64,000 bases of DNA from Geomicrobium sediminis (GTDB taxonomy: Bacteria > Bacillota > Bacilli > Bacillales > Marinococcaceae). The stretch spans positions 1 to 64,000 of the forward strand of contig NZ_JAFBEC010000015.1 of assembly GCF_016908595.1 (NCBI RefSeq). Direction: 5' to 3'. Made by a program: the position numbers and the translations under genes. The notes beneath the pieces are model-generated. The model saw only the letters and a program-made list of their open reading frames with translations. It did no database searches and was not told where the DNA came from. Positions 6,980-16,065 of this stretch are shown piece after piece. The stretch's first letter is position 1. Every line of letters begins with the position of its first letter.

Positions 6980-8773
6980 TCACTTTACTAAACGCAGTAA
7001 TGGTTCCATTCGTTGTTGCTCCCGAGCCGCGGAATACGTCGCAAAAGGGCAGCCGATGTCGAGCACACGTGTCACGACATTGCTCAATGTATAGTTTGTC
7101 GGGTCTAAGTCCTCGGTTAGTTCATGCCAATATAACGGAGTAGAAATGGTTCCTTCTATTTGTAACCTTGGGCTGTATGGAGCTATAAGCGTTTTATCTT
7201 TCCCATGCTGCACATAGTCAACGTACAGTTGTTCGTTCCGATTCTTTTTCAGTCGCTCCGTCGTAAAGTTGTCCGGATGAGCCTCAACCAATATGTTTGC
7301 AATCCCTTCGGTAATCAGTGCCGTCTCTTCATACGTTACACTTCCTTCTTTGATCGGAATGAATACTTGCAAGCCTTTATTGCCTGATGTTTTCACAAAA
7401 GAGATTAAGTCAAGATCATCTAAAATTCGCTTTAGAAGTTGAGCAGCATGAATCGCTAAATAAAAATGGTTTCGATTTGGTGGGTCTAAGTCAAAAACAA
7501 TCTCATTGGGCTGCTCGCAACAGACCCGCTGGAACGGAACGTGATACTCAATTGAACCATGATTGGCTAGCCAAAGAAGACCTTCTAATCGGTTACAAAC
7601 AATTTCGTTTGACTCAGTCGTTTCTAATAAATCAAGCGGAGCATAATCCGGAATTTGTTTTTGGAAGAACGTTTCCTTCGCGACCCCATCAGGAGCTCGA
7701 ATAATCGTCAATACTTTGTCTTTAAGAAATGGCAGCATGTATGGAGAAATACGACGCATATAAATCAACAAATCTTTCTTCGAAAGACGAGGCCAAAGTT
7801 CTTTTTGCAAATTCTTGATATGAACACCCGTCGGAAACTGTGCCAAATCAAGTTCTACTTGGGACACTGTACAGTTCTTCACTTGAACGCTCGGTTCGAT
7901 TCGTTCAAATTCAGGTTCACGCATCTCTCCAGACGCTACACCTAACGTGCGAATCTTCCCGACTACTGCAGGTGGTAAAAGGTATTCCCCGTTTTGTTCT
8001 TCACCTTTTTTGTGAAAAAGTTCATGGAGCATCGAAGAGGACTCACTTGGTAAACCGTGCTTACACTTGCCAATCGTAATTAATGAAGAGCCTTGATCCT
8101 CATAAGCTTGCACTGCAAAGTAGCCATTGCTCGGATTATACTGTGTTATAATCCCCTGAATGACACGCCAGTTTTTTATCTTTAACCAATCGTGATGTTG
8201 CTTTCCTTTTTGATAAACGCTCGCTTTCTTCTTCGCAACCAACCCTTCGCATTGATAATCAAACACAAACTTTTCTATAACAGAAAGCTCGGTAAATGTC
8301 TCAACAACACAAAAGCGATCGTCATTAGGGATGCAATTCGTGATTGTTCCAAGCCGTTTCTTACGCTTTTCAAGTGGGAGATCACGTATCTCTACGCCAG
8401 CATACCGAGTAAGATCAAACGCCATCAAAGTCGCAGGTCTTAGTTTCGCCCTTTCTTGAATCCGCTCAGCACTTCTCATCCGCCCACGCGTTTGCATGAG
8501 GTTAAAGTTTGCTTGATAACGATGATTCAATACGACGAGTTCCCCATCAATTTCAACAGGTAAGTAGTCTTTTACATGTTGAACATTCGACTTGCACCAC
8601 TCCACCACTTCCGGAAACCGCTCATTCAAATCGTGATTGTTTTTACTAAGCAGTGTAACCGTCTCCTGTGTCCAAACCAGACGGCACCGAAATCCGTCGT
8701 ACTTGATTTCATACAACCATTCATCTCCTGTTGGAACTGTTTCACTTATAATGGGTTTCATGACATCCATCAT
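6980..8773 (-). CDS. ligD: NHEJ DNA ligase-polymerase LigD
   Basis: A 597-aa two-domain enzyme in Bacillus order: ATP-dependent ligase first, primase-type polymerase second, with no phosphoesterase domain. Visible motifs are ligase motif I IKYDGFR with the adenylated Lys24, motif IV EGLVAKK, motif V WLKIKN, and the polymerase FDLDPP metal site near residue 430 plus SGNKGLQVF. It processes and seals double-strand breaks held by Ku and matters in dormant spores. The ATG follows AAGGTGG at 6 bases. It diverges from ku across a 107-bp gap. Confidence 0.95.
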   Translation of the reverse strand: MMDVMKPIISETVPTGDEWLYEIKYDGFRCRLVWTQETVTLLSKNNHDLNERFPEVVEWCKSNVQHVKDYLPVEIDGELVVLNHRYQANFNLMQTRGRMRSAERIQERAKLRPATLMAFDLTRYAGVEIRDLPLEKRKKRLGTITNCIPNDDRFCVVETFTELSVIEKFVFDYQCEGLVAKKKASVYQKGKQHHDWLKIKNWRVIQGIITQYNPSNGYFAVQAYEDQGSSLITIGKCKHGLPSESSSMLHELFHKKGEEQNGEYLLPPAVVGKIRTLGVASGEMREPEFERIEPSVQVKNCTVSQVELDLAQFPTGVHIKNLQKELWPRLSKKDLLIYMRRISPYMLPFLKDKVLTIIRAPDGVAKETFFQKQIPDYAPLDLLETTESNEIVCNRLEGLLWLANHGSIEYHVPFQRVCCEQPNEIVFDLDPPNRNHFYLAIHAAQLLKRILDDLDLISFVKTSGNKGLQVFIPIKEGSVTYEETALITEGIANILVEAHPDNFTTERLKKNRNEQLYVDYVQHGKDKTLIAPYSPRLQIEGTISTPLYWHELTEDLDPTNYTLSNVVTRVLDIGCPFATYSAAREQQRMEPLLRLVK

Positions 8774-8880
8774 CGTTCACCACCTTATGAGTAGGTTGTG
8801 TTAATTCCTGCAAATTACTATTCCACTCGTATAAAAAATCTTCCCAAATCCAAACTACTTCTTATAAGGAGGGATGCATC

Positions 8881-9753
8881 ATGCACACGATGTGGAAAGG
8901 CACAATTAGCTTTGGACTCGTTAACATCCCTGTAAAAATGCATGCAGCGACTGACAACAAAGATATTCAACTACGTCAGCTACACAAAAAATGCAAAACC
9001 CCGATTAAATATAAGAAAGTCTGTCCGAACTGCGAAGAAGAAGTTTCAAATGATGACATCGTAAAAGCCTATGAGTATTCAAAAAACAAATACGTCATTC
9101 TCGATGACGAAGAACTTGAGAAATTAAAGAACGATCAAGAAGACAAAGCCGTTGAGATTATTGACTTCGTGCAACTAGATGATATCGATCCCATCTACTT
9201 TAGTAAAAGCTACTACTTATCCCCTAATGAAGGAGGATCAAAAGCTTATGCGTTACTAAGAGAGGCGCTTAAAGACACTCAAAAAATCGGCATCGCCAAA
9301 ATGATGATCCGATCAAAAGAACAACTTGCTGTTATTCGTGTTTATCAAGGCGCTCTCGTTGTCGAAACCATTCACTTCCCTGATGAAGTGCGGTCTACAA
9401 AAGACATCCCTAACATCCCTGAACAAAGCGAAGAAATCGGAAAGAAAGAACTCGATACAGCCAAATTACTCATCGAACAACTCACCACAGAATTTGAACC
9501 AGAAAAGTATCAAGACGATTACCGAATCAAATTAGAAGCGCTAATTGCAGAAAAGCTATCCGCTGAAGAAGTAACTGTATCAGAAGAAACAACGTCAACA
9601 CCTGATAACGTCACCGATATTATGGAAGCACTAGAGAAGTCCATTAATCGAGCAAAGAAGAACCAACCAAAACCAAAAACAAAGAAAAAAGCCGCTGCCA
9701 AAAAGCCAGCGACTACAAAGACATCAACATCGAAGAAAAAAGCAACATCTTAA
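8881..9753 (+). CDS. ku: NHEJ end-binding protein Ku
   Basis: A 290-aa bacterial Ku. It begins with the family hallmark MHTMWKGTISFGLVNIPVKM; the beta-barrel core spans about residues 1-230. The C-terminal ~35 residues form a Lys/Ala/Thr-rich basic tail, likely extra DNA contact. The homodimer threads onto broken ends and recruits LigD, which is encoded divergently next door. The start ATG has AAGGAGG at 8 bases. It is convergent with rpsI, separated by a strong terminator. Confidence 0.96.
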   Translation: MHTMWKGTISFGLVNIPVKMHAATDNKDIQLRQLHKKCKTPIKYKKVCPNCEEEVSNDDIVKAYEYSKNKYVILDDEELEKLKNDQEDKAVEIIDFVQLDDIDPIYFSKSYYLSPNEGGSKAYALLREALKDTQKIGIAKMMIRSKEQLAVIRVYQGALVVETIHFPDEVRSTKDIPNIPEQSEEIGKKELDTAKLLIEQLTTEFEPEKYQDDYRIKLEALIAEKLSAEEVTVSEETTSTPDNVTDIMEALEKSINRAKKNQPKPKTKKKAAAKKPATTKTSTSKKKATS

Positions 9754-9761
9754 AACTGAAC

Positions 9762-9802
9762 ACAAAAAAACAGCCAGTAAGGGAAAACCCTTTCTGGCTG
9801 TT
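9762..9802. terminator. terminator shared by rpsI and ku
   Basis: A long stem, CAGCCAG-(t)-AAGGG paired with CCCTT-(t)-CTGGCTG, with a 4-base loop. On the minus strand seven T follow, so it is a strong terminator for rplM-rpsI; on plus the tail is only three T after the stem. Confidence 0.92.
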
Positions 9803-9815
9803 TCGAATCGGTTGC

Positions 9816-10208
9816 TTAACGCTTCGAGAATTGTGGTGCACGACGTGCAGCTTTAAGACCGTATTTCTTACGCTCTTTCATTCTTGAGTCACGAGTTAAG
9901 AAGCCTTTTTCTTTAAGTGTACTGCGGTATTCTGGGTCAACTTCAAGAAGTGCGCGTGAAAGACCGAGTTGGATCGCTCCCGCTTGACCTGTGAATCCAC
10001 CACCATGAACATTAACTTTAATGTCATATTGGTTCTCTGTTCCTGTTTCAACAAATGGTGCGCGAACAACCATCTTGAGTGTTTCGTAATCGAAGTACTC
10101 ATCCATGTCACGCTTGTTGATCGTTACTTTACCGCTGCCCGGTGTGACGAATACACGAGCAGTTGAGTTCTTACGACGGCCTGTACCGTAATATTGCAAA
10201 GCTGTCAA
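9816..10208 (-). CDS. rpsI: 30S ribosomal protein S9
   Basis: 130 aa, the normal length. It has the S9 landmarks [15 protein letters not shown] at the N-terminus, [12 protein letters not shown] in the middle and the tail [17 protein letters not shown] that reaches the P-site tRNA. The start is TTG with GAGGAGGG upstream. Last gene of the rplM-rpsI pair. Confidence 0.98.
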   Translation of the reverse strand: MTALQYYGTGRRKNSTARVFVTPGSGKVTINKRDMDEYFDYETLKMVVRAPFVETGTENQYDIKVNVHGGGFTGQAGAIQLGLSRALLEVDPEYRSTLKEKGFLTRDSRMKERKKYGLKAARRAPQFSKR

Positions 10209-10226
10209 TTCAAACCCTCCTCTTAA

Positions 10227-10664
10227 TTATCCACGTAGCTCGTAAGCTTCTGGTTTTTGTGCTTCGTGCTTATGCTCTGGTCCTGCGTATACGTGAAGCT
10301 TCTTGATCGTTTGACGACCGAGTGCGTTCTTTGGAAGCATTCCGTGTACTGCAAGTTCAATAATTTTCTCTGGCTTGTTTTGACGCATGTCGATCGCGCG
10401 GGTTGATTTAATCCCTCCGCGATAGCCACTGTGACGATAGTAAACTTTGTCTGTCCACTTTTTACCTGTAAGTTCGATTTTCTCAGCATTGATGATGATG
10501 ACATTGTCACCTGTGTCAACGTGTGGAGTGAACTCAGGTTTGTTTTTACCGCGTAGGATTGAAGCAACTTCACTAGCCAAACGTCCGAGAGTTTGACCTG
10601 CAGCATCAATCACGTACCATTTACGTTCGATTTCATTTGCTTTAGCCATATAAGTTGTACGCAT
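10227..10664 (-). CDS. rplM: 50S ribosomal protein L13
   Basis: 145 aa, the family length, starting [16 protein letters not shown]. The start ATG follows AGGAGG at 7 bases; a longer frame to 10694 would run over this site. It is co-transcribed with rpsI from its own promoter and preceded by a structured leader. In B. subtilis it follows truA directly; here a catabolic cassette separates them. Confidence 0.98.
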   Translation of the reverse strand: MRTTYMAKANEIERKWYVIDAAGQTLGRLASEVASILRGKNKPEFTPHVDTGDNVIIINAEKIELTGKKWTDKVYYRHSGYRGGIKSTRAIDMRQNKPEKIIELAVHGMLPKNALGRQTIKKLHVYAGPEHKHEAQKPEAYELRG

Positions 10665-10699
10665 GGTGGAACCTCCTCGTTCAAGATCATTCATTTATT

Positions 10700-10765
10700 T
10701 ATTTAACAATCAGTTTGTTGTTCTCGTTTATTTCATTCTCCGGGGCAGTGGAGTTTGAAATGCCA
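10700..10765 (-). ncRNA. L13 leader-like RNA structure
   Basis: The rplM 5' untranslated region folds into a nested hairpin: CATTTC (10757-10762) with GAAAT and inside it CTCC with GGAG, followed by AAACGAGAACAACAAAC. Position and layout fit the L13 leader family that lets L13 control its own operon. The match is by form, not by a model search. Confidence 0.55.
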
Positions 10766-10771
10766 ACTAAC

Positions 10772-10800
10772 ATCATATAATAGTTCTAGACCAAAGTCAA
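10772..10800 (-). promoter_or_regulatory. SigA promoter of rplM-rpsI
   Basis: Minus strand: TTGACT (10795-10800), 17-base spacer, TATGAT (10772-10777). It lies between the upstream terminator and the L13 leader. Confidence 0.8.
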
Positions 10801-10823
10801 TTATTATAAGCAAAATTGATAAA

Positions 10824-10847
10824 GAAAAACCACCTCTTATGAGATGG
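10824..10847 (-). terminator. terminator of the catabolic cassette
   Basis: Minus strand: stem CCATCTC/GAGGTGG (one G-T pair) with a 4-base loop, then TTTTTCTTT. It follows the stop of the phosphotriesterase-like gene and insulates rplM. Confidence 0.85.
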
Positions 10848-10861
10848 CTCAAAACCCGCTT

Positions 10862-11866
10862 CTATAAAGGCTTCACGCTGATTGGTTGACCCTTAAAAAC
10901 TCGACTTGGGTTTCCTGTAAAGATCTGGTTTAATGTCTTGTCTGTAACACCGGACTGTTGTAAGTCTGGTAAGATCTTTTCGAATAGATGACCTACATGC
11001 CACTTTTCTAAAACCTTCATCATGAAATCGCTTTCAGGGAATGGTCTACCCCGCCAATAATTCACGGTATCATGGGAGAGAATGATCTGATCTTCATAGC
11101 CCATCGCAAGTAACCCTAAAAGAGTCGCTTTTCTTTCCTCATCACGAGGTGTACCTACTAGACCTTCCAAGCCAAAACGATCAAATCCAATCGTCACACC
11201 CCGCTCTAATACTCGCAAATGATCACGAATGTTCGTCGTACCATCCATATGACCGATCACAATCTTTGCAGGATCTGCTCCGTGCGCAACAAGAAGCTCG
11301 ATTTGCTCATAGCCCATTGTTCCTTCTTGCGTATGCGTCATAATCGGTATGCCGGTTTCCTTTTGAATTCGTGCGGCTTGCCTGAAAAACATCTGTTCAT
11401 ATTCTGTAATCACACTTCGACTGGAACCTACCTTAATAACTCCTGGCTTGATACCAGTCCCAGCGATGCCATCTGTGACTTCCTTATAGAACATCTCGTA
11501 AATCTCTTCTTCGGCATTGCTTAATCCCACTCGTGCTTTGAAGTAGGCTGGCGCCCCTTCACCTTCATAATAATAACCACTTGCACAGACGATGTTCATT
11601 CCAGTGCGCAGAGAAATTTCTTTAAGCATCTCTGGATCACGCCCACAATCGTTTGGCGTCGGATCCACCACGGTGTTCACCCCAAATTGTTGCAACTTCT
11701 CACATACCTCAATACCAACTCGTAATGCTTCTTCACGGTCGTAACGCCCGAGCGTCACGTCACCCTCAAAGCCTGGGTAGCCAAAGATGAAATGTTCATG
11801 CATCATCGTCTTACCTAGATCTCCAATTGCCAATCGACCTGTGACCGTTTCTACATGTGAATTCAT
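10862..11866 (-). CDS. phosphotriesterase-like metal hydrolase (lactonase family)
   Basis: A 334-aa TIM-barrel amidohydrolase of the PTE/PLL group. All binuclear metal ligands are visible: His23 and His25 (HEH), the bridging Lys in VIKVGSS, His in MTHTQEG, His in IGHMD and Asp in LSHD. Characterised relatives hydrolyse lactones, including acyl-homoserine lactones, or phosphotriesters as a side activity. As last gene of an operon with an SDR dehydrogenase and an acyl-CoA ligase, a lactone or ester substrate feeding a carboxylate to the ligase is my inference. ATG chosen after AAGGGGAG at 5 bases; the preceding GTG is too close to it. Confidence 0.88.
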   Translation of the reverse strand: MNSHVETVTGRLAIGDLGKTMMHEHFIFGYPGFEGDVTLGRYDREEALRVGIEVCEKLQQFGVNTVVDPTPNDCGRDPEMLKEISLRTGMNIVCASGYYYEGEGAPAYFKARVGLSNAEEEIYEMFYKEVTDGIAGTGIKPGVIKVGSSRSVITEYEQMFFRQAARIQKETGIPIMTHTQEGTMGYEQIELLVAHGADPAKIVIGHMDGTTNIRDHLRVLERGVTIGFDRFGLEGLVGTPRDEERKATLLGLLAMGYEDQIILSHDTVNYWRGRPFPESDFMMKVLEKWHVGHLFEKILPDLQQSGVTDKTLNQIFTGNPSRVFKGQPISVKPL

Positions 11867-11884
11867 CACTACTCCCCTTTTCGA

Positions 11885-13549
11885 TTACGACTTTGATTTT
11901 TGAAGTTCAGCGTCTTGCAGTTTTCTCCAAAGAATCTTTCCGCTGCCTGAAACGGGCAGTTCTTTTGTAAATTCAATAACTCGAGGGTACTTATAGGCTG
12001 CCATCTTTTCCTTCGCCCAATCAATGATCTCTTGCTCGGTCGTTGATTCATAACCGTCATTTAAGATAATGACCGCTTTCACGGTTTCTCCTCGTCTTGC
12101 GTCAGGTGTGCTGATGATGCAACATTGTTGCACCGCTGGATGAGCATACATTTTGGACTCTACTTCTGCAGGCCAGACTTTAAATCCCGAAGAATTAATC
12201 ATCCGCTTTACACGATCGACAATATAGAAGTATCCATCTTCATCGTACGTCACAATGTCACCTGTTCTAAAAAATGTCTTGCCATCAAGTTCGACAAAGA
12301 CTTGAGCCGTATCTTCTGGCCGATTCCAATACCCTTTAAACACTTGAGGGCCATTCACGAGAAGTTCGCCTTCTTGTCCTGGACCTAATTCTTGTAATGT
12401 AAGTGGTTCGACAACTCGACTATCGACATCAAAGCTCGGAATGCCTAGGCATTGTAACTTCGCTTTACCGATCGGATTCGAGTGCGTCGTTGAGATCGTC
12501 TCAGTAAGACCATACCCTTCTGCATAACGCAACCCAGTTACTTCAAAGAGCTTCTCACCGACAGCTTTCGGAAGCGCTGCACCGCCTCCATTCACTGCTA
12601 ACAAACTACTTAAGTTATAATTTGATAAGTTGGGGTTGGCTAAAAAATCAACGACCATCGTCGAGATATTCGTCCAGTTTGTACACTCGTGTTTCTCAAT
12701 TAACCTCCCAGCAACGTCTCGGTTCCAACGGGTCATCAACACGACTGTTCCCCCTAAATGAATCGGAACGAACATACAATGAACGAGTCCTGTTACGTGG
12801 AACAACGGTAGTCCACCTAGTGCCACTGCCTCTGGTGATCCATTGCCCCAATGGCTACCTGACATGACATTCGCTTGTACGGTTTTGTGTGTATGCTTGC
12901 AGCCTTTTGGCAATCCCGTCGTTCCCGACGTATAAGGGAGTACGGCCAAATCACCTGATTCACCTTTATATGCAAGAGGCGCTTGATCGTACCTCAGTAC
13001 TTCTTGCCAAGAAATATGGTTCGAGTCCTTCCCAATCGGTGGTGCCTTTACAACATCAGGCAACTCATACTCGCAAGACTCTGGTAAATACTCAGAATAA
13101 GCAGCAAGAATGACGTGCTTTAAAGGCGTCATGTTAAGTAGTGGTTTAATACGCTCAAACAACTCCTGACCGACAAATGCAACGGTCGCCTCACTATCTT
13201 CGATCGGAAACTTCACTTCTTCTGTTACCATCATCGGATTAATTGGCACTGCAATCGCCTCTGCACGCAAAATAGCGTGGATCGCAATGACATATTGCGG
13301 GCTATTCTGCATGTAAATTAGAACACGATCACCTTTTTTCACACCGAGCTCGTGTTGCAAATAACCCGCTACTCGCTTTTGCTCTTCGTACAGCTGTTGA
13401 TAGGTAATTTCTTGATCGTAGTAAATAATTGCTCGTTTATTCGGGTAACGCCTCGCACTAATAGCTAGATTATCCAAAAGAGTTGTTTCAGGAATGCTCA
13501 AGCGCTTTGGTGTACGTTCTGGCCAGTGATCATAGTGTCTAGTAAACAT
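11885..13549 (-). CDS. acyl-CoA synthetase (AMP-forming)
   Basis: A 554-aa member of the ANL adenylating family that activates a carboxylic acid to acyl-AMP and then acyl-CoA. Visible: the P-loop YTSGTTGLPKG near residue 190, GYGLTET near 350, the hinge region DRVKRMINSSGFKVWPAEVE, and the adenylation Lys in PVSGSGKILWRK near the end. Substrate is probably a medium- or long-chain or aromatic acid and cannot be fixed by eye. The ATG follows GAGGTGG at 8 bases. It lies 36 bp after the SDR gene and 18 bp before the hydrolase gene, so the three are one operon. Confidence 0.9.
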   Translation of the reverse strand: MFTRHYDHWPERTPKRLSIPETTLLDNLAISARRYPNKRAIIYYDQEITYQQLYEEQKRVAGYLQHELGVKKGDRVLIYMQNSPQYVIAIHAILRAEAIAVPINPMMVTEEVKFPIEDSEATVAFVGQELFERIKPLLNMTPLKHVILAAYSEYLPESCEYELPDVVKAPPIGKDSNHISWQEVLRYDQAPLAYKGESGDLAVLPYTSGTTGLPKGCKHTHKTVQANVMSGSHWGNGSPEAVALGGLPLFHVTGLVHCMFVPIHLGGTVVLMTRWNRDVAGRLIEKHECTNWTNISTMVVDFLANPNLSNYNLSSLLAVNGGGAALPKAVGEKLFEVTGLRYAEGYGLTETISTTHSNPIGKAKLQCLGIPSFDVDSRVVEPLTLQELGPGQEGELLVNGPQVFKGYWNRPEDTAQVFVELDGKTFFRTGDIVTYDEDGYFYIVDRVKRMINSSGFKVWPAEVESKMYAHPAVQQCCIISTPDARRGETVKAVIILNDGYESTTEQEIIDWAKEKMAAYKYPRVIEFTKELPVSGSGKILWRKLQDAELQKSKS

Positions 13550-13585
13550 AAAATGAACCACCTCACCCTAAATTAGATTATAATC

Positions 13586-14356
13586 TTACGTAAGTAACCA
13601 ACCACCATCAACGAGTAAATCGCTACCTGTCATATAAGAAGCTTCACTTGAAGCGGCAAAAGCAATGACATTCGCAATTTCATCAGCCGTTCCGACTCGT
13701 GAAAGAGCAGTGTTCTTCTCGATTGCTTTAACAAAGCGATCATTCGTTAACCCTGCACTCGTAAGGTCTGTACGAGCAAAACCAGGAGATACACTGTTTA
13801 CTCGAATTTGATAAGGAGCAAGCTCATAAGCAAGTGCTCTTGAGAAATTCATGACCGCAGCTTTCGCAGCACTATAGTGTGGAATATGCGCACCCGCTTT
13901 ATGCCCAGATAAGGACGCCACATTGACGATCGCACGATCTTTCTGATCATCATTGTTCTTCATAAGTTGTCCGATGCTCTTCGATACGAGGAACACACTC
14001 TTTAAGTTTACATCTTGGGATTTCACCCAATCGTCTTCACTCATTTCAAAGATGTTCGTCTTGTTTGATGATCCACCTGCATTGTTAACGAGCACATCAA
14101 CTGAACCATATCGCTCTTGCAGAACGGACGTTAACGCTTCAATGTCTTCTGACTTCGTTACATCTGCTCGATGCACTATGGCACGACCCTCACCTACTTC
14201 TTCGCGAATGGCATTAGCCACGTTCTCAAGCTTAGACTCTGTACGTCCAACTAGTACGACCGTCCCTCCGTCTCGCGCAATAATCTTAGCTAACGCTTCC
14301 CCAATTCCACTTCCTGCTCCCGTTATGACTGCAACTTTATGATCAAATCGTGACAC
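13586..14356 (-). CDS. SDR family NAD(P)-dependent oxidoreductase
   Basis: 256 aa, classical short-chain dehydrogenase. Cofactor motif TGAGSGIG near residue 12, NNAGG near 91, and the catalytic triad Ser (NVASLSG), Tyr and Lys (YSAAKAA). The C-terminal family end LLVDGGWLLT is intact. FabG-like, but the context suggests a catabolic alcohol/ketone step. GTG start with GGGAGAG upstream. First gene of a cre-controlled three-gene operon. Confidence 0.9.
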   Translation of the reverse strand: MSRFDHKVAVITGAGSGIGEALAKIIARDGGTVVLVGRTESKLENVANAIREEVGEGRAIVHRADVTKSEDIEALTSVLQERYGSVDVLVNNAGGSSNKTNIFEMSEDDWVKSQDVNLKSVFLVSKSIGQLMKNNDDQKDRAIVNVASLSGHKAGAHIPHYSAAKAAVMNFSRALAYELAPYQIRVNSVSPGFARTDLTSAGLTNDRFVKAIEKNTALSRVGTADEIANVIAFAASSEASYMTGSDLLVDGGWLLT

Positions 14357-14374
14357 ACGGACTCTCTCCCTTCC

Positions 14375-14390
14375 TTGTGAGCGCTTACAA
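14375..14390 (-). promoter_or_regulatory. cre site (CcpA operator)
   Basis: The minus strand reads TTGTAAGCGCTCACAA, a near-perfect palindrome that differs at one position from the B. subtilis cre consensus WTGNAARCGNWWWCAW. It lies about 40 bp downstream of the -10 box and before the SDR ribosome site, a position that blocks transcription when carbon is plentiful. Confidence 0.8.
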
Positions 14391-14428
14391 TTTTATATTT
14401 ATATAAGACTAAATATTCTAATATCTAA

Positions 14429-14457
14429 ATTATATACTACAGTCCTCTACTCCACAA
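14429..14457 (-). promoter_or_regulatory. SigA promoter of the SDR-ligase-hydrolase operon
   Basis: Minus strand: TTGTGG (14452-14457), 17-base spacer, perfect TATAAT (14429-14434). It lies downstream of the truA terminator and upstream of the cre site. Confidence 0.75.
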
Positions 14458-14466
14458 CAGAATCAA

Positions 14467-14495
14467 CAAAAAAACAGACTGTTCGACAGCCTGTT
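14467..14495 (-). terminator. terminator after truA
   Basis: Minus strand: stem AACAGGCTG/CAGTCTGTT with a 5-base loop and a run of T. It begins 6 bases after the truA stop and closes the ecf-truA unit. Confidence 0.9.
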
Positions 14496-14500
14496 TGTTG

Positions 14501-15253
14501 CTATACATCTTTATAGTATACATCCCATAAATACAGACCGTGACCTGGCGCTGTCTTTCCAGCAAACCTTCGATCCCGCGCATCACGAATCGTAACCATC
14601 TCACCTGTATCTCTTTCACCAGTACCAACGGCTAACGCAGTTCCGGTTATAATCCGCACCATGTTATACAAGAACCCATTGCCCCGAAAAACGAACACAA
14701 CTTGATCGTCCGAGATGCGTTCAACCCTCGCCTCAAAGAGGGTACGAACTTTGTCGACGACATTCGTATTGCTCGCGCAAAAAGAAGAGAAATCAAACGT
14801 CCCAACTAAATGATCCAATGCTGATTGCATCGCTCTTTCATCAAGCTGTTTGTAAACGTGGTGAGCATAGTGTCGCGAAAATACATCCCGCTCTTGACCA
14901 CATCGCACAAAATAACGATATTCCTTTGCGACCGCATCAAAACGCGCGTGAAAACCCGCGGGTACCGGGACAGACTCGATGATTTGAATATCATCTGGTA
15001 AGTGGGCACCCAATGCTTTTGACCAGCGATCAGCCGGAATTTGTAAAGGGGAATCAAAGTGAATGATTTGTCCTTTAGCGTGCACACCGGCATCTGTTCG
15101 TCCCGATGCCGTGACGTTCACTTGCTGACCTTGATGAATACGCCCCAATGCACTATTGATTTCCCGTTGAACCGTTCGCTTTTCAGGTTGAACTTGCCAT
15201 CCAGAGAATTCTGTGCCGTCATAAGCGATTTTCACTTTCCATCTTTGCATCAT
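14501..15253 (-). CDS. truA: tRNA pseudouridine(38-40) synthase TruA
   Basis: 250 aa. Makes pseudouridine at tRNA positions 38-40 of the anticodon stem. The catalytic Asp lies in GRTDAGVHA near residue 53, and the N-terminal KIAYDGTEFSGWQ is typical. Two ATG codons are adjacent; the second (15250) has better spacing to GAGGTG. It follows ecfT by 10 bp and ends at a strong terminator. Confidence 0.96.
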   Translation of the reverse strand: MMQRWKVKIAYDGTEFSGWQVQPEKRTVQREINSALGRIHQGQQVNVTASGRTDAGVHAKGQIIHFDSPLQIPADRWSKALGAHLPDDIQIIESVPVPAGFHARFDAVAKEYRYFVRCGQERDVFSRHYAHHVYKQLDERAMQSALDHLVGTFDFSSFCASNTNVVDKVRTLFEARVERISDDQVVFVFRGNGFLYNMVRIITGTALAVGTGERDTGEMVTIRDARDRRFAGKTAPGHGLYLWDVYYKDV

Positions 15254-15263
15254 TTCTCACCTC

Positions 15264-16064
15264 TTACACGTAACGAAGTATACCAAGGGTACACCCGAAT
15301 AACACTATTAAAACAATGGCAACTGTATCTTTTCCTTGCCATTTGAGAATACGCAGCTTCGTGCGCCCCTCGCCACCTCGATACCCCCGTGCATCCATCG
15401 CTGTCGCCATGTCTTCTGCACGTTTGAATGAACGGACGAAAAGTGGAATGATGAATGCTGTCATCGTATTTAACCGCGTTTTTAAAGAACCTTTCGTAAA
15501 ATCTGCTCCTCGAGCAGACTGCGCTTTAAGAATCCGATCCGCTTCTAACAATAACGTCGGAATCAGTCTTATGCTAATCGCCATCATCAATGCGATTTCG
15601 TGCGAAGGTACCCCAAACCGTTTGAACGGTCTCAAGTAAGCTTCAAAACCATCGGTCAAATCGATGGGAGACGTCGTTAATGTTAATAGTGACGCAATGA
15701 TGACGAGTGCTCCTATACGAATCGCAATAAATAAACCTTGAATAATTCCCCCGCTATAGACAGAAAACCCAAGTACCGTAAAGAGTACCTCTCCTTCATT
15801 CGTAAATAACGCATGCAAAATGAATGTAAAAGCTATCAATATGAAAATGGGAAGCATGCCTTTTATGAAAAATCGAAGAGGCACTTTGGATAACAACACG
15901 AGCAAACTCACAAATGTAACGAGGATCGCATTTGTCATCACATCATTGGCTAAAAAGACAACAACGGCCATAAGTAGGACCGCTAAAATCTTTGAGCGAG
16001 CGTCCAACCGATGAATCGGGGACTCAACAGGAACATATTGACCAATTACGATATTTTGGAGCAC
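15264..16064 (-). CDS. ecfT: ECF transporter transmembrane protein EcfT
   Basis: A 266-aa membrane protein with about five to six hydrophobic segments. EcfT is the scaffold that couples the two ATPases to interchangeable vitamin-binding S components. The coupling motifs ARG appear as SARGADF and DARGYRGG in the C-terminal third. GTG start after AGGGGGAC. It starts 2 bp from the end of ecfA2, so translation is coupled. Confidence 0.95.
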   Translation of the reverse strand: MLQNIVIGQYVPVESPIHRLDARSKILAVLLMAVVVFLANDVMTNAILVTFVSLLVLLSKVPLRFFIKGMLPIFILIAFTFILHALFTNEGEVLFTVLGFSVYSGGIIQGLFIAIRIGALVIIASLLTLTTSPIDLTDGFEAYLRPFKRFGVPSHEIALMMAISIRLIPTLLLEADRILKAQSARGADFTKGSLKTRLNTMTAFIIPLFVRSFKRAEDMATAMDARGYRGGEGRTKLRILKWQGKDTVAIVLIVLFGCTLGILRYV

Positions 16065-16065
16065 A

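Noticed and set aside
13953-14342. 129-codon plus-strand frame inside the SDR gene
   Set aside because: Antisense shadow of a gene with complete catalytic motifs.
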